In this document: positions 26,226 through 34,766 of the stretch, one piece after another
Layout of the letters: the number at the start of each line of letters is the position of its first letter
Position numbering within the stretch: the stretch's first letter is position 1
NCBI GenBank assembly: GCA_017613375.1
Contig: JAGADZ010000055.1
Coordinates: forward strand, 1 to 47,240
From: Bacteroidales bacterium
GTDB taxonomy: Bacteria; Bacteroidota; Bacteroidia; Bacteroidales; P3
Direction: 5' to 3'
Length of the DNA stretch: 47,240 nucleotides
Made by a program: the position numbers and the translations under genes
The notes under the pieces: model-generated
The model's input: the letters and a program-made list of their open reading frames with translations, nothing else
Database searches by the model: none
Told to the model about the DNA's origin: nothing

Positions 26226-27425
26226 ATGAAAATATTAGTTCTTAATTGCGGAAGTTCATCTATCAAGTACCAATTGATAGACATGGCAAACAATGCCGAA
26301 GTGATGGCAAAAGGATTGTTGGAGCGTATTGGATTGGACATGGGCGAGTTCACCCACAAATTCCATGGTGAGAAACATTACGAGCAACTGCCAATCCCAA
26401 ACCATACCGAAGGTATCAAACTCGTCCTCAAAGCTTTGACAGACGAAAAGATTGGTGTCATCAAAGACTTGAAAGAGATTGGCGCTGTCGGCAACCGTGT
26501 TGCCCACGGCGGTGAGATTTTCAAGGACAGTGCCATTGTCACCGACAAAGTCGTAGAGCAAATCAAGAGTCTTGAGCATTTGGCGCCCCTGCACACTCCC
26601 GGCAACCTCGCCGGAATCTACGCCATGCGCGAAGTGCTTCCCGGCGTTCCACAGACAGTAGTCTTCGACACCGCATTCCATAGCACACTGCCTCCAAAAT
26701 CGTATCTCTACGGTCTTCCATATGAATACTATGAGAAATACGGTATCCGTCGCTACGGATTCCATGGCACCAGCCATAAATTCGTTGCAGAGAAAGCCGC
26801 CAAGATGATTGGCAAGGACTGGAATGATTTGAAGATTATCAGCTGCCACCTCGGCAGTGGAGCCTCCATCGCCGCCATCGACCATGGCAAGAGTTTTGAC
26901 ACCACTATGGGTATGACAGCATTGGAGGGCCTCCTCATGGGCAGCCGCTGCGGCGATGTCGACCCAGGCGTAATCCTCTACCTCATGGACCAAGGCATGG
27001 ACAGCAAGGCACTGACCAAGCTGCTCTACAAGCAGAGCGGTCTTATAGGCATCAGCGGCGACAAACAGGATATGCGTGACATCCGTGCGGGCCGCGATGC
27101 TGGTGACGAACGTGCCACCTATGCTTTCGATATGTTCGCACAGCGTGTAAAACGCTACATCGGCGGCTATATTGCCGAGATGGGCGGATGCGACCTGCTG
27201 CTCTTCACCGGCGGCATTGGTGAGAACGCATGGTTCATGCGTCACCCCATCCTCGAAGGTCTTGAATGCCTCGGCATCAAGGTCGATATGGAACTCAACG
27301 ACAAGACCATGGGCGAGGATGTCATCATCTCAACACCCGACTCGAAGATTGCCACCGTCGTCGTCACCACCGACGAGGAATATGTCATCGCCAGCGACAC
27401 ATTCCGCTTAGTGACAGGAAAATAA
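26226..27425 (+). CDS. ackA: Acetate kinase
   Basis: Interconverts acetyl phosphate plus ADP and acetate plus ATP, the energy-yielding end of acetate fermentation. 399 residues, full length, with the ASKHA-fold marks LNCGSSSIKY (5-14), GFHGTSHK near 178-185, and the adenine-site segment FTGGIGENA near 321-329. In many bacteria pta (phosphotransacetylase) sits beside it; here the neighbours are unrelated secreted proteins and ackA has its own promoter and terminator, so it is a single-gene unit. Confidence 0.97.
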   Translation: MKILVLNCGSSSIKYQLIDMANNAEVMAKGLLERIGLDMGEFTHKFHGEKHYEQLPIPNHTEGIKLVLKALTDEKIGVIKDLKEIGAVGNRVAHGGEIFKDSAIVTDKVVEQIKSLEHLAPLHTPGNLAGIYAMREVLPGVPQTVVFDTAFHSTLPPKSYLYGLPYEYYEKYGIRRYGFHGTSHKFVAEKAAKMIGKDWNDLKIISCHLGSGASIAAIDHGKSFDTTMGMTALEGLLMGSRCGDVDPGVILYLMDQGMDSKALTKLLYKQSGLIGISGDKQDMRDIRAGRDAGDERATYAFDMFAQRVKRYIGGYIAEMGGCDLLLFTGGIGENAWFMRHPILEGLECLGIKVDMELNDKTMGEDVIISTPDSKIATVVVTTDEEYVIASDTFRLVTGK

Positions 27426-27441
27426 CATTTTGCTTTACCAC

Positions 27442-27473
27442 AGAGGCTTCTTTGCAGAAGCCTCTTTTTTTTT
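27442..27473 (+). terminator. Terminator after ackA
   Basis: AGAGGCTTC (27442-27450) pairs with GAAGCCTCT (27457-27465) across 6 bases, followed by an unbroken T run. Confidence 0.93.
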
Positions 27474-27497
27474 GTCCGTCCGGCAAGACAATATAAA

Positions 27498-29456
27498 ATG
27501 AGAAATACCGTTTTTCAGAGTATGAAGATAAAAGGATTCCTATATATATTATTACTTCTCGCGATATCGACTCCTGCGATTGCCCAGAACTATACCAGCA
27601 GCAACAGCAGGGCGATAAAGCTCTTTGAGAAAGGACAGACAGCACTCCAGCAATCACGTGGCGACGAAGCCATCCGCTTTTTCAGTCAAGCCCTTGAGCA
27701 AGACCCCTCTTTTGTGGAGTGCCATATCATGCTTGCCGAGTGGTTCCTTGACACCCACCGCGAACAGGAAGCCAAAGAGCACTATCGTGCGGCAGTGAAC
27801 TTGAATCCCTCTTTCTTCACCATGGCCTGGCTGCAACTCGGCGACTTGGAACTGAAAGACGGCAATTACGACCAAGCCATATCCGATTACAAGACCTTCC
27901 TGAAGGTAGACAAGAAATATACCGACCGACATGCAGCTGCACAGCACGGCATAGACTGTGCCAATTTCAGGAAAGAGGCTCTCGCCCACCCCGTGCCCTT
28001 CCATCCTCAGAACATGGGACCTGCGGTGAACACTCGCGACGATGAATATTTGCCCGCCCTCACCGTTGACGGACAGACACTGGTTTTCACGCGTCGTTTC
28101 CCTCGCAAGGCCACCACGACAGCCACCACTTCCGAAGAGGAAGACCTGTATATGAGCACTCTGAACAACGGTCAATGGGGCGGAGCCGTCCGTATGCCGG
28201 AGCCGCTGAACAGCAACGACAACGAAGGAGCACAATGTATCTCACAAGACGGACGAATCATGTTCTTCACTGCCTGCAACCGCAGGGACGGCGGCGGACG
28301 CTGCGACCTTTACATGTGTGTCAAGAAAGGCGACACATGGGGCAAGCCCCGCAACCTTGGTCCTGCCGTCAACAGCGGAGCGTGGGAAGCACAGCCCACC
28401 TTCTCCATTGACGGCAAGACTCTCTACTTCGTCAGCGACCGCAAAGGCGGTTACGGAGGCATGGACATCTGGAAATGTGTGTTTGAAAACGGCCGATGGA
28501 GCGACGCCGTCAACCTCGGTCCCACCATAAACACCGCAGGCAACGAGATGTCACCTTTCATTCACTATGACGACCGCACGTTGTATTTCTCCAGCGACGG
28601 CCATGTCGGCATGGGAGGCCTCGACATCTTCGTCTCGAGGAGGCAGGACGACGGCAGTTGGAGCACTCCGGTGAACCTCGGATATCCGATAAACACCTCC
28701 GGTGACGAAAGCAACCTTATCGTCGACGCAGCATCTACGACAGCCTACTATTCGAGTGACCGCGAAGGAGGCTTCGGCAAGCAAGACCTCTACAGCTTTG
28801 AGATGCCCGCGGAGACACGTCCCATTCCCACAGTCTGCTTCAAAGGAGTCGTGACCAATGCCAAAACCGGAGCAAGAGTTGCCGCCGACATCAAAGTGGT
28901 AAATTTGAAGACCGGCGATGTGGCGGCAAACACGTCGTCCGACGCCGTGAACGGAGGATATATCGTCAGCCTGCCGTCACAGCAGGATTACGCATTCATC
29001 GTCAGTGCCAACGGATACCTGTTTTATTCACAAAACCAGCCTTGGGATTACCACGGGAGAGAAGGCTCCGAATGGGAGCCCGTGACAGTGGACATCGCTC
29101 TGCAACCCATAGAAGCCGGCGGGAAGATTGCCCTTCGTAATGTGTTTTTCGAGACAGGACGTTACGAGTTACTGCCCGAATCAGAATATGAACTCGACAA
29201 AGTCGTCGAACTGCTCCAGAACAATCCCACCCTCCGTATCGAGCTTGGCGGCCATACCGACAACGTGGGACAGCCTGCAGCAAACCAGACGCTCTCCGAG
29301 CATCGCGCCAAATCCGTATACAACCATCTTGTAAGCAAAGGCATACCTGCTGAGCGGCTCACATACAAGGGCTATGGAGAGACACAGCCCGTTGCTTCCA
29401 ACGACAACGAGGAAGGCCGTGCCGAGAACAGGAGGACGGAGATAAAGATACTTTAA
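27498..29456 (+). CDS. PorE-like envelope protein: TPR, beta-propeller, CRD and OmpA domains
   Basis: 652 residues with an N-terminal signal (core GFLYILLLLAIS, cleavage near AIA-Q). ATG 27522 would give a more standard signal peptide and may be the true start. Domains: TPR repeats (about 35-155); a PD40-type beta-propeller (about 170-435) with repeated DGxTLxF and YFVSDRKGGYGGMDIW-like blades; a carboxypeptidase-regulatory-like fold (about 447-530, FKGVVTNAKTG); and an OmpA peptidoglycan-binding domain (about 545-652, with GGHTDNVG and AENRRTEI). This set and order matches PorE (PG1058) of Porphyromonas gingivalis, a T9SS component. Unlike PorE I see no lipobox Cys. Four T9SS cargo genes in the window fit such a role, but other OmpA/PD40 proteins share the layout. 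Confidence 0.8.
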   Translation: MRNTVFQSMKIKGFLYILLLLAISTPAIAQNYTSSNSRAIKLFEKGQTALQQSRGDEAIRFFSQALEQDPSFVECHIMLAEWFLDTHREQEAKEHYRAAVNLNPSFFTMAWLQLGDLELKDGNYDQAISDYKTFLKVDKKYTDRHAAAQHGIDCANFRKEALAHPVPFHPQNMGPAVNTRDDEYLPALTVDGQTLVFTRRFPRKATTTATTSEEEDLYMSTLNNGQWGGAVRMPEPLNSNDNEGAQCISQDGRIMFFTACNRRDGGGRCDLYMCVKKGDTWGKPRNLGPAVNSGAWEAQPTFSIDGKTLYFVSDRKGGYGGMDIWKCVFENGRWSDAVNLGPTINTAGNEMSPFIHYDDRTLYFSSDGHVGMGGLDIFVSRRQDDGSWSTPVNLGYPINTSGDESNLIVDAASTTAYYSSDREGGFGKQDLYSFEMPAETRPIPTVCFKGVVTNAKTGARVAADIKVVNLKTGDVAANTSSDAVNGGYIVSLPSQQDYAFIVSANGYLFYSQNQPWDYHGREGSEWEPVTVDIALQPIEAGGKIALRNVFFETGRYELLPESEYELDKVVELLQNNPTLRIELGGHTDNVGQPAANQTLSEHRAKSVYNHLVSKGIPAERLTYKGYGETQPVASNDNEEGRAENRRTEIKIL

Positions 29457-29534
29457 CGTTAACTTTTTTCTTTAAACTTTAAACCATAAACTTTACTCAT
29501 TTTTAATCTTTTAATTAATTCAACATATTCGAAC

Positions 29535-30224
29535 ATGAAAAAAACAGTAGTTATCCTTACAGGTGCAGGTATCAGTGCTGAGAGCGGGATCAGCACATTC
29601 CGCGACAGCGACGGCCTATGGGAACAGTATCGTGTGGAGGATGTAGCCACCCACGAAGCCTATCTCCGCAATCCCGAACTCGTATTGAATTTCTATAACG
29701 AGCGACGTCGGCAGCTGTTCCAAGTCAAACCCAACGAAGGCCACAAACAATTGGTACGTCTGGAAGAATACTACAATGTACAGATAATAACACAAAATAT
29801 TGACAACCTGCACGAACAAGCCGGCTCCACCAATGTGCTGCATCTGCACGGCGAGCTTACCAAAGCACGCAGCGACCGCAACGACGACCTGATAATAGAT
29901 ATCGGAGACCGTGACATCAAACTCGGCGACAAAGCCCCCGACGGAGCCCAGCTGCGTCCGCATATCGTCTGGTTCGGAGAGGCCGTTCCAAATATCGAGC
30001 CAGCGTCAGTGCTGTGCGAGAAGTGCGACTACTTCGTCGTCGTCGGCACGTCGATGAATGTCTATCCCGCAGCAGGGCTTATACACTATGTGCCACGCAG
30101 CAGTCCGTGCTATCTTGTAGATCCCAAAGCCGTGCCAATATCACGCGACATCAAGATTTATCAAGAGAAAGCAGGTACCGGAGTTAAAAAAGTTGTCGAC
30201 GAACTGATATCATTGGCAAAATAA
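29535..30224 (+). CDS. NAD-dependent deacylase, sirtuin class III (CobB/SIRT5-like)
   Basis: Removes acyl groups from lysines using NAD. 229 residues with GAGIS (10-14), the FRDSDGLW loop, TQNIDNLHE (86-94) and catalytic His105 in HLHGE. Tyr54 and Arg57 (in FYNERRRQL) are the pair that in SIRT5 and CobB binds succinyl or malonyl groups, so desuccinylation is the likely main activity. The four zinc-binding Cys of most sirtuins are absent from the region after HGELTKARS; the later CEKC pair lies in the Rossmann part and is not equivalent. This zinc-free form occurs in related Bacteroidota to my knowledge. No promoter is clear in the A/T-rich 78-base gap upstream. Confidence 0.92.
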   Translation: MKKTVVILTGAGISAESGISTFRDSDGLWEQYRVEDVATHEAYLRNPELVLNFYNERRRQLFQVKPNEGHKQLVRLEEYYNVQIITQNIDNLHEQAGSTNVLHLHGELTKARSDRNDDLIIDIGDRDIKLGDKAPDGAQLRPHIVWFGEAVPNIEPASVLCEKCDYFVVVGTSMNVYPAAGLIHYVPRSSPCYLVDPKAVPISRDIKIYQEKAGTGVKKVVDELISLAK

Positions 30225-30245
30225 TAAAAAATAAATGTATTTTTG
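30213..30245 (+). promoter_or_regulatory. Promoter of the small T9SS cargo gene
   Basis: TTG (30213-30215) and TATTTTTG (30238-30245) are 22 bases apart, 27 bases before the next ATG. The -33 part lies inside the end of the sirtuin gene. Confidence 0.55.
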
Positions 30246-30272
30246 CAATTCAAACAAATAATAGAATAAAAG

Positions 30273-30971
30273 ATGAAAAGAATATTATTTTTCTCATTAT
30301 TAATCAGTTTTACATTCCATCTGAATGCACAGAGTTTCGGAATAACCTATAATGGCAATGCCGTTGCCAATGGCGATACCGTAACAATCGTGTCAACTGA
30401 GGAGGAGTTCCAGTTCAGGCCCGCATTCACCAACAACAGCAATTCCGATGTTGTCGCACGTGTCACCGCCGAAAAACTGAACAACAGCGAGATAGAGGTG
30501 TCGGCAATATGCACCGACCACTGTGTACCCGGCAACATATCCTATCCTTTCGCTCTGCCCAAAGACTCGACCTACAACTCTATCTACATCGATTTCGATT
30601 TGCCGCAGAACTCCAGTGAAGGCATCTTCAAGATTAGCATCTATGACACAGTAAAGACAAGCACCCGTTCTGATTTCTATGTCAAGATAAGAAGAGGCAA
30701 TGCCGGCATAGCACAGATTGATTGCAACTCTACATTAAGACTGTATCCTAACCCTGCAACGAAAAGCGTGAATGTTGAATACAGTATTTCTTCCGACAAC
30801 GGCACTCTCGTGATATACAGCCTCACAGGTGTAGTAGTTCGCGAGAAAGTTCTGAACTCACGCCAAGGGAATGTGAGCATCAATGTCTCCGACCTCCCTG
30901 CCGGAGTCTATTTCTACGGCATCCGCAGCAAGAATTGGAACAGCCCGATACGAAAATTAGTCATCCGATAA
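30273..30971 (+). CDS. Small secreted protein with T9SS sorting domain
   Basis: 232 residues. Signal peptide 1-19 (ends LNAQ), an unrecognised beta-rich domain (about 20-145) with two Cys close together (ICTDHCVPG near 79-87) that could form a disulfide, then a type A sorting domain from LYPNP (157) to RKLVIR. The middle domain looks like a single Ig-type sandwich (FRPAFTNNSNSDVVARV, then DSTYNSIYIDFDLP). I cannot name its family. It has its own promoter and a terminator, so it is a single gene. Confidence 0.78.
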   Translation: MKRILFFSLLISFTFHLNAQSFGITYNGNAVANGDTVTIVSTEEEFQFRPAFTNNSNSDVVARVTAEKLNNSEIEVSAICTDHCVPGNISYPFALPKDSTYNSIYIDFDLPQNSSEGIFKISIYDTVKTSTRSDFYVKIRRGNAGIAQIDCNSTLRLYPNPATKSVNVEYSISSDNGTLVIYSLTGVVVREKVLNSRQGNVSINVSDLPAGVYFYGIRSKNWNSPIRKLVIR

Positions 30972-30994
30972 TCGGAAACAATAGCCCATCCTGC

Positions 30995-31031
30995 AGGAGG
31001 CACCACGATACGCGGTGCCTCCTATTTCGTT
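30995..31031 (+). terminator. Terminator after the small T9SS cargo gene
   Basis: AGGAGGCACC (30995-31004) pairs with GGTGCCTCCT (31014-31023) over a 9-base loop. The T run after it is weak. Confidence 0.7.
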
Positions 31032-31189
31032 TGTAACACCCTGGCATTCTGCAATGTTTAATATCTTGTTGAAAAGTCAGAGAGAGGGCTGTAGCATTCA
31101 TCAAAATCTTATCTGTATTTTAGCAAATTGAAAGAAAAGGGTATTATCCATATAACATTTTGTATTAGTGCAAAAAAAAGCTTTTTATC

Positions 31190-33955
31190 ATGAAAAGTAA
31201 CGACTTATTTTTGGATTTTGGGGATACAACCCCACAAGACAGTCTCCAGAAAGAGGCCAAAAAACGGGCTAACAAAAAAGCTAACAATCAGCAAAAAACC
31301 ATGCCCGCCAATGCCATTACAGTCAATTCGCACAATACAGAAAAAAAAGAACCCGCTAAAAACGCATCACAAAAAACAGTGGAGGCCGACACCTCCAAAA
31401 GCACACCAAAAATGAAGCAGACAGAGGAAAAGACGTACACACAGTATTCGCCTGAAGAAATCATGAAATCGTCGGTGGAATATTTTCACGGGGACGAACT
31501 CGCCGCCAATGTATGGATGAACAAATATGCGTTGCGCGACGGCGACAAGATTTACGAGATTAATCCCGACATGATGCATCACCGTTTGGCATCGGAATTT
31601 GCACGCATCGAGAGCAAATACCCGAATCCGCTGAGCGAGGATGAAATCTACCAACTGCTGAAAGACTTCAAATACATCATTCCGCAGGGCAGTCCAATGT
31701 CAGGTATCGGCAACAATTTCCAAATCGTCTCTCTTTCCAACTGCTTCGTCATCGGCAACAACGGAAACAGCGATTCCTATGGCGGCATCATGAAGATAGA
31801 CCAGGAGCAGGTGCAGCTGATGAAGCGGCGTGGCGGCGTAGGCCACGACCTGTCGCACATACGTCCCGGCGGAAGCCCCGTAAAGAACAGCGCTCTCACC
31901 TCAACAGGCATAGTGCCCTTCATGGAACGCTATTCCAACACCACCCGTGAAGTGGCGCAGGGAGGCCGTCGTGGAGCCCTGATGCTCTCCATCTCCATCA
32001 AGCATCCCGATTCGGAGAGTTTCATTGATGCCAAACTTGAACAAGGCAAAATAACAGGTGCCAATATCTCGGTCAAAATCACCGACGAATTCATGAATTG
32101 CGTCATGGAGGGCAAGCCTTTTGTGCAGCAGTACCCCATAGACTCCGCCAATCCGATAGTGAAGAAAGAGATTGATGCCAGGGCACTGTGGAACAAGATA
32201 ATATCCAATGCCTGGTCAAGTGCCGAGCCCGGCGTTCTGTTCTGGGACACCATCCTGCGTGAGTCCGTCCCCGATTGCTATGCCGATTTTGGATACCGCA
32301 CCGTAAGCACCAATCCCTGTGGCGAGATTCCGTTGTGTCCCTACGACAGTTGCCGACTGCAAGCCATCAACCTGTACAGCTATGTGGACAACCCATTCAC
32401 CCCACAGGCGAAATTCAACTTCGACCTCTTCAAGGAACATGTCACCAAAGGACAACGTCTGATGGATGACTTGATAGACCTTGAGCTGGAGAAAGTAGAG
32501 ATGATTCTCAACAAAATATCATCCGACCCTGAAGGCGACGAGTTAAAATCCGTCGAGAAGAACCTCTGGCTCAACATTAAGATGAAATGTCTCGAAGGCC
32601 GCCGTACAGGCTTCGGCATCACCGCCGAAGGTGACATGCTTGCCGCATTGGGGCTCCGCTATGGTAGCGACGAAGCCACCGACTTCGCCGTCAAAGTGCA
32701 GAGCACTCTGGCCTGCACAGCCTACGGGTCGTCTGTCACCATGGCCAAGGAACGCGGAGCTTTCCCCCTGTATGACTCGAACCGCGAGAAACTGAATCCT
32801 TTCATCCAGCGTCTTGCAGAGGCCGACCCGAAGATGTATACCGACATGCTCACCTACGGCCGCAGAAACATCGCCCTCTTGACAATCGCCCCCACCGGTA
32901 CCGTAAGTATCTGCACCCAGACGACCTCAGGCATCGAGCCAGTATTCCTGGTCTCATACAAACGCCGCAAGAAGATTAACCCCAACGACAAAGACACCTC
33001 GAAGCAAAAAGTGATTCAAGACCAGAGTGGCGACTATTTCGAGGAGTACAATGTCTTTCATCCGAAATTTATCGACTGGCTGCGTATCAACGGTTACAAC
33101 ACCGAAGAGGTGATGTCCATGAAGGACGCCGACCTTCAAGCCGTCATCGAGAAATCGCCCTACCACAAAGCCACCTCTGCCGACATTGACTGGGTGAACA
33201 AGGTGAAGATGCAGGGTGCCATCCAGAAATGGGTCGACCACAGCATCAGCGTTACGGTGAATATCCCCAAGGAGACTACCAAGGAGATTGTCCGTGAAAT
33301 TTATGAGACAGCGTGGAAATCGGGCTGCAAAGGCTGCACCATCTACCGCGACGGCAGCCGTCACGGTGTCCTCGTCTCCAATGAAGAGCAGAACACCCAG
33401 CAGTTCGGCGAGACAAAAGCCCCGAAACGTCCCAAAAAGCTGGATGCAGAAATCCTGCGTTTCAAGAACAACAAAGAGGACTGGATTGCCGTCGTCGGAA
33501 TGTACGAAGGACGTCCCTACGAGATATTCACCGGCCGTGCCTCCAACTTCCTGTTACCGGCGACTGTCGAGAAAGGCTGGGTAATCCGCGTCAAAGAGCA
33601 AGGCGACGAGCATGCCCGCTATGATTTCCAGTTCCTTGACCCCGACGGATACAAGGTGACCATAGAAGGTCTGTCACGCACTTTCAAGCAGGAATACTGG
33701 AACTACGCAAAACTGATTTCCGGCATCTTGCGTCACGGCATGCCGATACCCAATGTCGTCGATCTGATTTCCAAGCTCACTTTCGACGAAGACACGATAA
33801 CGACATGGAAAAACGGTGTTGCAAGAGCTTTACGCCGTTACATTAAGGACGGTACAACCACCGATGAGGTTTGTCCAGACTGCGGACAGAAAACAGTTGT
33901 GTACAGCGGCGGATGCAAGCACTGCACAAACTGCGGATGGTCGAAATGCAGCTGA
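31190..33955 (+). CDS. nrdJ: Adenosylcobalamin-dependent ribonucleotide reductase (class II)
   Basis: Reduces ribonucleotides to deoxyribonucleotides using a B12 radical, independent of oxygen. 921 residues. About 85 N-terminal residues are low-complexity (Lys, Asn, Gln and Thr rich) and are not part of the core. The catalytic site motif NPCGE lies at 375-379. The C-terminal tail ends in a Cys-rich zinc-ribbon-like segment with CPDCG and CTNCGWSKC, which should re-reduce the active site. No cobalamin riboswitch or NrdR box is visible in the 160 bases upstream. The B12 must be made or imported by genes outside this window. Strong terminator follows. Confidence 0.94.
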   Translation: MKSNDLFLDFGDTTPQDSLQKEAKKRANKKANNQQKTMPANAITVNSHNTEKKEPAKNASQKTVEADTSKSTPKMKQTEEKTYTQYSPEEIMKSSVEYFHGDELAANVWMNKYALRDGDKIYEINPDMMHHRLASEFARIESKYPNPLSEDEIYQLLKDFKYIIPQGSPMSGIGNNFQIVSLSNCFVIGNNGNSDSYGGIMKIDQEQVQLMKRRGGVGHDLSHIRPGGSPVKNSALTSTGIVPFMERYSNTTREVAQGGRRGALMLSISIKHPDSESFIDAKLEQGKITGANISVKITDEFMNCVMEGKPFVQQYPIDSANPIVKKEIDARALWNKIISNAWSSAEPGVLFWDTILRESVPDCYADFGYRTVSTNPCGEIPLCPYDSCRLQAINLYSYVDNPFTPQAKFNFDLFKEHVTKGQRLMDDLIDLELEKVEMILNKISSDPEGDELKSVEKNLWLNIKMKCLEGRRTGFGITAEGDMLAALGLRYGSDEATDFAVKVQSTLACTAYGSSVTMAKERGAFPLYDSNREKLNPFIQRLAEADPKMYTDMLTYGRRNIALLTIAPTGTVSICTQTTSGIEPVFLVSYKRRKKINPNDKDTSKQKVIQDQSGDYFEEYNVFHPKFIDWLRINGYNTEEVMSMKDADLQAVIEKSPYHKATSADIDWVNKVKMQGAIQKWVDHSISVTVNIPKETTKEIVREIYETAWKSGCKGCTIYRDGSRHGVLVSNEEQNTQQFGETKAPKRPKKLDAEILRFKNNKEDWIAVVGMYEGRPYEIFTGRASNFLLPATVEKGWVIRVKEQGDEHARYDFQFLDPDGYKVTIEGLSRTFKQEYWNYAKLISGILRHGMPIPNVVDLISKLTFDEDTITTWKNGVARALRRYIKDGTTTDEVCPDCGQKTVVYSGGCKHCTNCGWSKCS

Positions 33956-33963
33956 TGAAACAG

Positions 33964-33997
33964 GAGAGAGTCAAATTTGGCTCTCTCTTTTTTTTTT
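33964..33997 (+). terminator. Terminator after nrdJ
   Basis: GAGAGAGTCA (33964-33973) pairs with TGGCTCTCTC (33978-33987), with one G-T pair and a 4-base loop, followed by ten T. Confidence 0.9.
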
Positions 33998-34024
33998 GCA
34001 GATAAAAAAAAAGTCGTATCTTTG
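33994..34024 (+). promoter_or_regulatory. Promoter of tRNA-Ser
   Basis: TTTTG ending at 33998 and TATCTTTG (34017-34024) with 18 bases between form a near-ideal Bacteroidota promoter. The -33 part is made from the end of the nrdJ terminator T run. Confidence 0.75.
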
Positions 34025-34088
34025 CAATCGCAAAAAGGGGGAATTTTTCATAAACAACCTCTATAAAAGATTGCAATTCAATTTATTC

Positions 34089-34176
34089 GGAAAGGTGCTC
34101 GAGTGGTTGAAGAGGCCCGCCTGGAAAGCGAGTAAGCGTTAAAAGCGCTTCGGGGGTTCGAATCCCTTCCTTTCCG
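34089..34176 (+). tRNA. tRNA-Ser (anticodon GGA)
   Basis: 88 bases. Acceptor GGAAAGG pairs with CCTTTCC and the discriminator is G, as expected for serine. The anticodon loop CTGGAAA gives GGA. The long variable arm (AAGCG paired with CGCTT) and T arm GGGGG-TTCGAAT-CCCTT are present. CCA is not encoded. The anticodon stem CCCGC/GCGAG holds one C-A mismatch (second pair). Confidence 0.95.
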
Positions 34177-34178
34177 CT

Positions 34179-34223
34179 AAAAATCTCATAAGTCTGTATA
34201 AAACAAGCTTATGAGATTTTTTT
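34179..34223 (+). terminator. Terminator after tRNA-Ser
   Basis: AAAAATCTCATAAG (34179-34192) pairs with 34208-34221 across 15 bases, followed by a T run. From here to 34457 there is no gene I can support. Confidence 0.85.
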
Positions 34224-34457
34224 GTATCAAAAAAGATGCACCAAAAATACACCAAACACGCTGTTGCTACGCTTTTTACCATTCAAAATAGACAACGTGC
34301 CATCTCCACTATGTATACACTCACATTTGTTTGAAATTTGTTTCCATCACATTCTTTCGTACTGATCACAGAAAAAATCCACGAAATTCTTGATATGAAT
34401 TATTATTTGGTCAGTTCAGAAATTCTTTGTATTTTGCAAATTGAAAATTTGCATTTT

Positions 34458-34766
34458 ATGCGACGAACAAACATAACAGAAGCCATCAAGAAAGGCCTTG
34501 ACGCCCTGCCTCTCGACATAGAGGTGTGGCTCTACGGCAGCGAGGCCCGTGGCGACGCTCGTCCCGACTCCGACATTGACCTGTTGGTGCTTTTCAACAA
34601 GTCGACAGTCGAAGACGACGACAGGGACAAAGTGTACGATATCACTATGCCAATCGAGTGGGACGCAGGTGTGGCCATAAATCCGATTTTGCTTCCCAAA
34701 AGCCAATGGGAGTCACGCATGACTCCGTTCCGGCTTAATGTACTTAACGACGGGATGCGGTTATGA
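34458..34766 (+). CDS. MNT-type nucleotidyltransferase domain protein (antitoxin-like)
   Basis: 102 residues, a minimal nucleotidyltransferase of the pol-beta superfamily. The signature GS-x10-DxD is intact: Gly27-Ser28 and Asp39-x-Asp41 in YGSEARGDARPDSDIDLL. Such proteins pair with HEPN proteins as MntA/HepT-type toxin-antitoxin modules, in which the nucleotidyltransferase modifies the HEPN toxin; the gene after it is a HEPN protein, so this is the likely role. The frame is open upstream to 34338, but homology starts at MRRTNITEAI. The stop overlaps the next start as ATGA. The pair lies directly downstream of tRNA-Ser, a common landing place for mobile DNA. Confidence 0.85.
   Translation: MRRTNITEAIKKGLDALPLDIEVWLYGSEARGDARPDSDIDLLVLFNKSTVEDDDRDKVYDITMPIEWDAGVAINPILLPKSQWESRMTPFRLNVLNDGMRL

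Noticed and set aside
26256..27245. 329-codon open frame antisense to ackA
   Set aside because: Complement of a highly conserved gene with biased codon use; no recognisable domain.
29457..29534. Tandem repeat CTTTAAAC-like text before the sirtuin gene
   Set aside because: Only simple A/T-rich drift with two or three imperfect copies; no consistent unit.
31032..31189. Cobalamin riboswitch or NrdR box upstream of nrdJ
   Set aside because: No B12 box, no multi-stem structure of the right size and no paired NrdR-like boxes are visible.
34236..34334. Remnant of an integrase gene downstream of tRNA-Ser
   Set aside because: A 32-codon open frame exists after the tRNA terminator, but nothing in it matches a recombinase, and no attachment repeat is evident.
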